Source: Kushneria indalinina DSM 14324 (lineage in GTDB: Bacteria; Pseudomonadota; Gammaproteobacteria; Pseudomonadales; Halomonadaceae). Taken from it: a stretch of 64,000 nucleotides of DNA. The position numbers and the translations under genes were made by a program. How positions within the stretch are numbered: the first letter of the stretch is position 1; the number at the start of each line of letters is the position of its first letter. The notes under the pieces were generated by a model. That model did no database searches, was not told the DNA's origin, and saw nothing but the letters and a program-made list of their open reading frames with translations. The stretch lies in the NCBI RefSeq assembly GCF_003385845.1, contig NZ_QRDJ01000008.1:372001-436000 (forward strand), in the 5' to 3' direction. Positions 61,652 to 64,000 of the stretch are shown here, piece after piece.

Positions 61652-62706
61652 CACAGGACATGAGCGAGACATCTGGCTCACCGCTGCCTGACTGGGCCAG
61701 AAGCCTGGGGACGCCGCCTCACTCAGGGCGGTTTCGTGAATTTCCCGAAGCCTTTCGGGTCGAAGAGCAGATGGCCTTTACCCCGGAGGGGGAGGGCGAG
61801 CATCTCTGGCTGCACTGTGAAAAGCGCAATCTGTCCACGGCGCAGCTGATTCGCCATCTATCTCACAGCCTTGAGGTTGCGCCGCGCGATATCGGGGTCA
61901 GCGGCCTCAAGGACCACACCGCGCTGACGCGTCAGTGGGTGTCAATTGCTCTGGCAGGCCGCCCCACACCGTTGGGCCTGGCCGAGCAGATCGAGATGGA
62001 GGGGGTGCGACTTTTGAGCTTCGGCCGGCATCCGCGCAAGCTGCGTCGCGGCGTGCATCGCGCCAATCGCTTTGCCCTGTATGTCACCGGCGAGGCCGTC
62101 ACCCAGGGCTCGCTCGAGACGCGCTGGAACGCGCTGGTCACGCACGGGGTGCCGAACTATTTCGGCCCGCAGCGCTTTGGTCATCAGGGCAGCAATCTCA
62201 CGCGTGCCCGAGCGCTGATGGCACGTGGCTGGAAAAAGAAGCAGGACCGTGACGGTTTCCTGCTGTCGAGCGCGCGCAGTTTCCTGTTCAATCAGGTGCT
62301 GAGCGAGCGCATCGAGCAGGACAACTGGGCCAGCGGACTGGCCGGTGATGTGTTCAATCTCGAGGGCAGCGCCAGCCAGTTTGCCGGGCAGGCGCTGGAT
62401 GAGCAGCTGCGAGCGCGACTGACGGCACTGGATATTCATCCCACCGGCCCGCTATGGGGGCGTGGCGAAAGCGATGTCAGCGGTGAAGCCTGCGCTCTTG
62501 AGCAGGCCATCGCCGAGCACGAGCCAGTACTGGTCGAGGGCATCGAAAAGGCGGGCGCTGCGCCCATGCGCCGCGCCCTGCGGCTTTGCCTTCAGGCACC
62601 GGCGCTTGAGCGTGAGGGCGAGGGTATCTGGCTGCATTTCTCTCTGGCGCGCGGTGGATTTGCCACGGCCGTGCTGCGCGAGCTGTTTCAACACCCGGCG
62701 CTCTAG
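61648..62706 (+). CDS. truD: tRNA pseudouridine(13) synthase TruD
   Basis: 352 residues. [14 protein letters not shown] carries the catalytic Asp (D89), and [17 protein letters not shown] is the conserved RNA-binding block. It converts U13 of tRNA-Glu to pseudouridine. ATGA overlap with ispF; the gene is the last of the ftsB-ispD-ispF-truD run and precedes surE by 70 bases. Confidence 0.95.
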   Translation: MTQDMSETSGSPLPDWARSLGTPPHSGRFREFPEAFRVEEQMAFTPEGEGEHLWLHCEKRNLSTAQLIRHLSHSLEVAPRDIGVSGLKDHTALTRQWVSIALAGRPTPLGLAEQIEMEGVRLLSFGRHPRKLRRGVHRANRFALYVTGEAVTQGSLETRWNALVTHGVPNYFGPQRFGHQGSNLTRARALMARGWKKKQDRDGFLLSSARSFLFNQVLSERIEQDNWASGLAGDVFNLEGSASQFAGQALDEQLRARLTALDIHPTGPLWGRGESDVSGEACALEQAIAEHEPVLVEGIEKAGAAPMRRALRLCLQAPALEREGEGIWLHFSLARGGFATAVLRELFQHPAL

Positions 62707-62776
62707 CGCGTCGGGACAATGGCCTGGATCGGGGTCATTTCATCCATTTTCTTACTGACATGAACAGGGACGTCCA

Positions 62777-63553
62777 ATGCGCAGACTGCTTCTATCCAAC
62801 GATGACGGCGTTCATGCGCCGGGGCTCAGGGCGCTGCATGACGCGCTGGTGGATCAGGCCAGACTGCGGGTCATTGCTCCGGACCGCGACCGCAGCGGAG
62901 CGAGCAACTCGCTGACGCTGTCCTATCCGCTGTCGCTGACGCCGCTGGACAGCGGGTTTTACAGCGTGGATGGCACACCGGCGGACTGTGTCTATCTCGG
63001 GGTGAGCGATATCTTCGATGAGACGGTGGATATGGTGATTTCCGGTATCAATCACGGCGCCAATCTGGGCGACGATGTGCTCTATTCCGGCACCGTTGCC
63101 GCCGCGATGGAAGGCCGCTCGCTGGGGCTTTCCGCCATTGCCATGTCGCTGGCGGGTCATCAGTATTTTGAGACAGCCGGCCGCGTGGCCGCAACGCTTG
63201 TCAGTGCGGTCGAGCAGCTGGCCCTGCCGCCTCGCAGCCTTTTGAACGTCAACGTGCCGGATGTGCCCTGGGAAGAACTCAAGGGGTTTCGGGTGACCCG
63301 ACAGGGCCAGCGTGGCCAGGGCAGCCAGCCGCTGCGTCTGCAGGATCCGCGGGGGCGTACCCGCTACTGGATTGCGGCCTCCGGTGCCAGCGCCGATATG
63401 GGCGAGGACACCGATTTCGCCGCCATCGAGGCCGGTTATGTGTCGATTACACCGTTGCAGACGGATCTTACCCGTCACGCCTCGATCAGCGATGTCCACG
63501 GCTGGCTTGAGGCGCTGACCAGTCAGCGCCACCAGTCCGGGGACCTGCTCTGA
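62777..63553 (+). CDS. surE: 5'/3'-nucleotidase SurE
   Basis: 258 residues. [15 protein letters not shown] carries the metal-binding Asp pair (N8, D9, D10), with [14 protein letters not shown] (active-site Ser/Asn loop) and [16 protein letters not shown] (about 95-110). It removes phosphate from nucleotides and short polyphosphates in stationary phase. The family neighbours pcm/nlpD/rpoS are absent up to the window end; a DUF368 gene follows instead. Confidence 0.95.
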   Translation: MRRLLLSNDDGVHAPGLRALHDALVDQARLRVIAPDRDRSGASNSLTLSYPLSLTPLDSGFYSVDGTPADCVYLGVSDIFDETVDMVISGINHGANLGDDVLYSGTVAAAMEGRSLGLSAIAMSLAGHQYFETAGRVAATLVSAVEQLALPPRSLLNVNVPDVPWEELKGFRVTRQGQRGQGSQPLRLQDPRGRTRYWIAASGASADMGEDTDFAAIEAGYVSITPLQTDLTRHASISDVHGWLEALTSQRHQSGDLL

Positions 63554-63720
63554 TCCACCCCTGGTGAACACCCCGGGGCAGACAGCTGCAAGGGGCGATG
63601 CGATACTCGCGCCCCTCGAATTGACAGGGATATGACAGGCACCGACTCCGGGTCAGTGCCGTTTCCCTGCAAGCATCCCGCGTCGGTCTTTGTACCGCCC
63701 ATTTATCTGGAGTAGAACAA

Positions 63721-64000
63721 GTGAAAAGGCATGTAACGCTTTTTCTGAAAGGCATGGGCATGGGGGCTGCGGATTCCGTGCCCGGTGTGTCCGGCGGTAC
63801 CATCGCGTTTGTGACGGGCATCTATGAAGAGCTGATCGAAACCATTCGCCGGTTTGGTCCGAGTGCCATCGGCGCGCTGCGCGAAAACGGTCTGAAAGGG
63901 CTGATCGTCCATCTCAATCTGGGCTTTCTGATCCCGCTGCTGGCCGGTGTGGCCGCCAGCGTACTGAGTCTGGCGCATGTAGTGAGCTATTTGCTGGAAC
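63721..64000 (+). CDS. DUF368 family membrane protein, 3' end missing
   Basis: First 93 codons of a gene that leaves the window. The GTG start 63721 has GGAG (63710-63713) upstream. FLKGMGMGAADSVPGVSGGTIAFVTGIYEELIETI is the family signature, and a transmembrane segment (LGFLIPLLAGVAASVLSL) follows. Recent work on this family links it to undecaprenyl phosphate flipping, as an established family statement; the role here is inferred. Confidence 0.9.
   Translation, partial: MKRHVTLFLKGMGMGAADSVPGVSGGTIAFVTGIYEELIETIRRFGPSAIGALRENGLKGLIVHLNLGFLIPLLAGVAASVLSLAHVVSYLLE

Noticed and set aside
63591-63616. Weak stem AGGGGCG/CGCCCCT after surE
   Set aside because: Seven-base stem with a 12-base loop and no U-run; too weak to call a terminator.

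Overview
The window reads as chromosomal DNA of a GC-rich (roughly 60 %) gammaproteobacterium. The type of gene set (a large glycogen/trehalose cluster, a sodium:solute symporter, AbgT, small stress proteins) and the housekeeping order ftsB-ispD-ispF-truD-surE suggest a halotolerant member of the Halomonadaceae (Kushneria/Salinicola/Halomonas-like). That placement is inference; no 16S or marker search was possible. No tRNA, rRNA, CRISPR array, insertion sequence or prophage was recognised.

Layout. (1) 1-3150: a Mn/Fe-type metal ABC importer (binding protein cut by the window edge, ATPase, two permeases). (2) 3192-4259: a class I mannose-6-phosphate isomerase. (3) 4693-26143: a 21.5 kb alpha-glucan/trehalose cluster, glgA-glgB1-treZ-malQ-treY // DUF2934-glgX-glgE-treS/maltokinase-glgB2. 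It holds the TreS-Mak-GlgE-GlgB route from trehalose to branched glucan and the GlgX/TreY/TreZ route from glucan back to trehalose, plus GlgA, MalQ and a second branching enzyme. No glgC, otsA/otsB or glgP is present. The genetic make-up resembles the Pseudomonas glg/tre clusters. (4) 26317-31483: small stress-type proteins (PRC-barrel, DUF3140, DUF2945/HVA1, YihY/BrkB, two CsbD) with an unknown membrane protein and a CPFC thioredoxin-fold protein. (5) 31631-35708: parvulin, adenine deaminase, AEC transporter, an unknown protein and a second CPFC protein. (6) 36007-40621: a probable galactoside locus (SSS symporter, GH42 beta-galactosidase, FCD/GntR regulator) with two operator-like inverted repeats. 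(7) 40797-45155: thiC under a TPP riboswitch and tenA, separated by an AT-rich island with a pentapeptide-repeat protein; a decayed second TPP aptamer lies on the far side of the island. (8) 45332-54444: MFS, pirin, abgA-abgT, YajQ, a LpxL-type acyltransferase and another MFS. (9) 54457-57657: a porin / small phosphate-binding-like protein / membrane diguanylate cyclase operon. (10) 57842-64000: a 2OG-Fe(II) oxygenase, two Nudix hydrolases, ftsB-ispD-ispF-truD, surE and the start of a DUF368 gene.

How the genes work together. Regions 3 and 4 look like one osmotic/desiccation-stress block: the glycogen cluster buffers carbon between alpha-glucan and the compatible solute trehalose, and the adjoining small proteins belong to families linked to general stress. 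Both csbD genes have RpoS-like -10 elements upstream. Most genes in the glucan cluster overlap by 1-17 bases, which suggests translational coupling. Hairpins after treY, glgX and glgB2 could split it into separately tuned segments.
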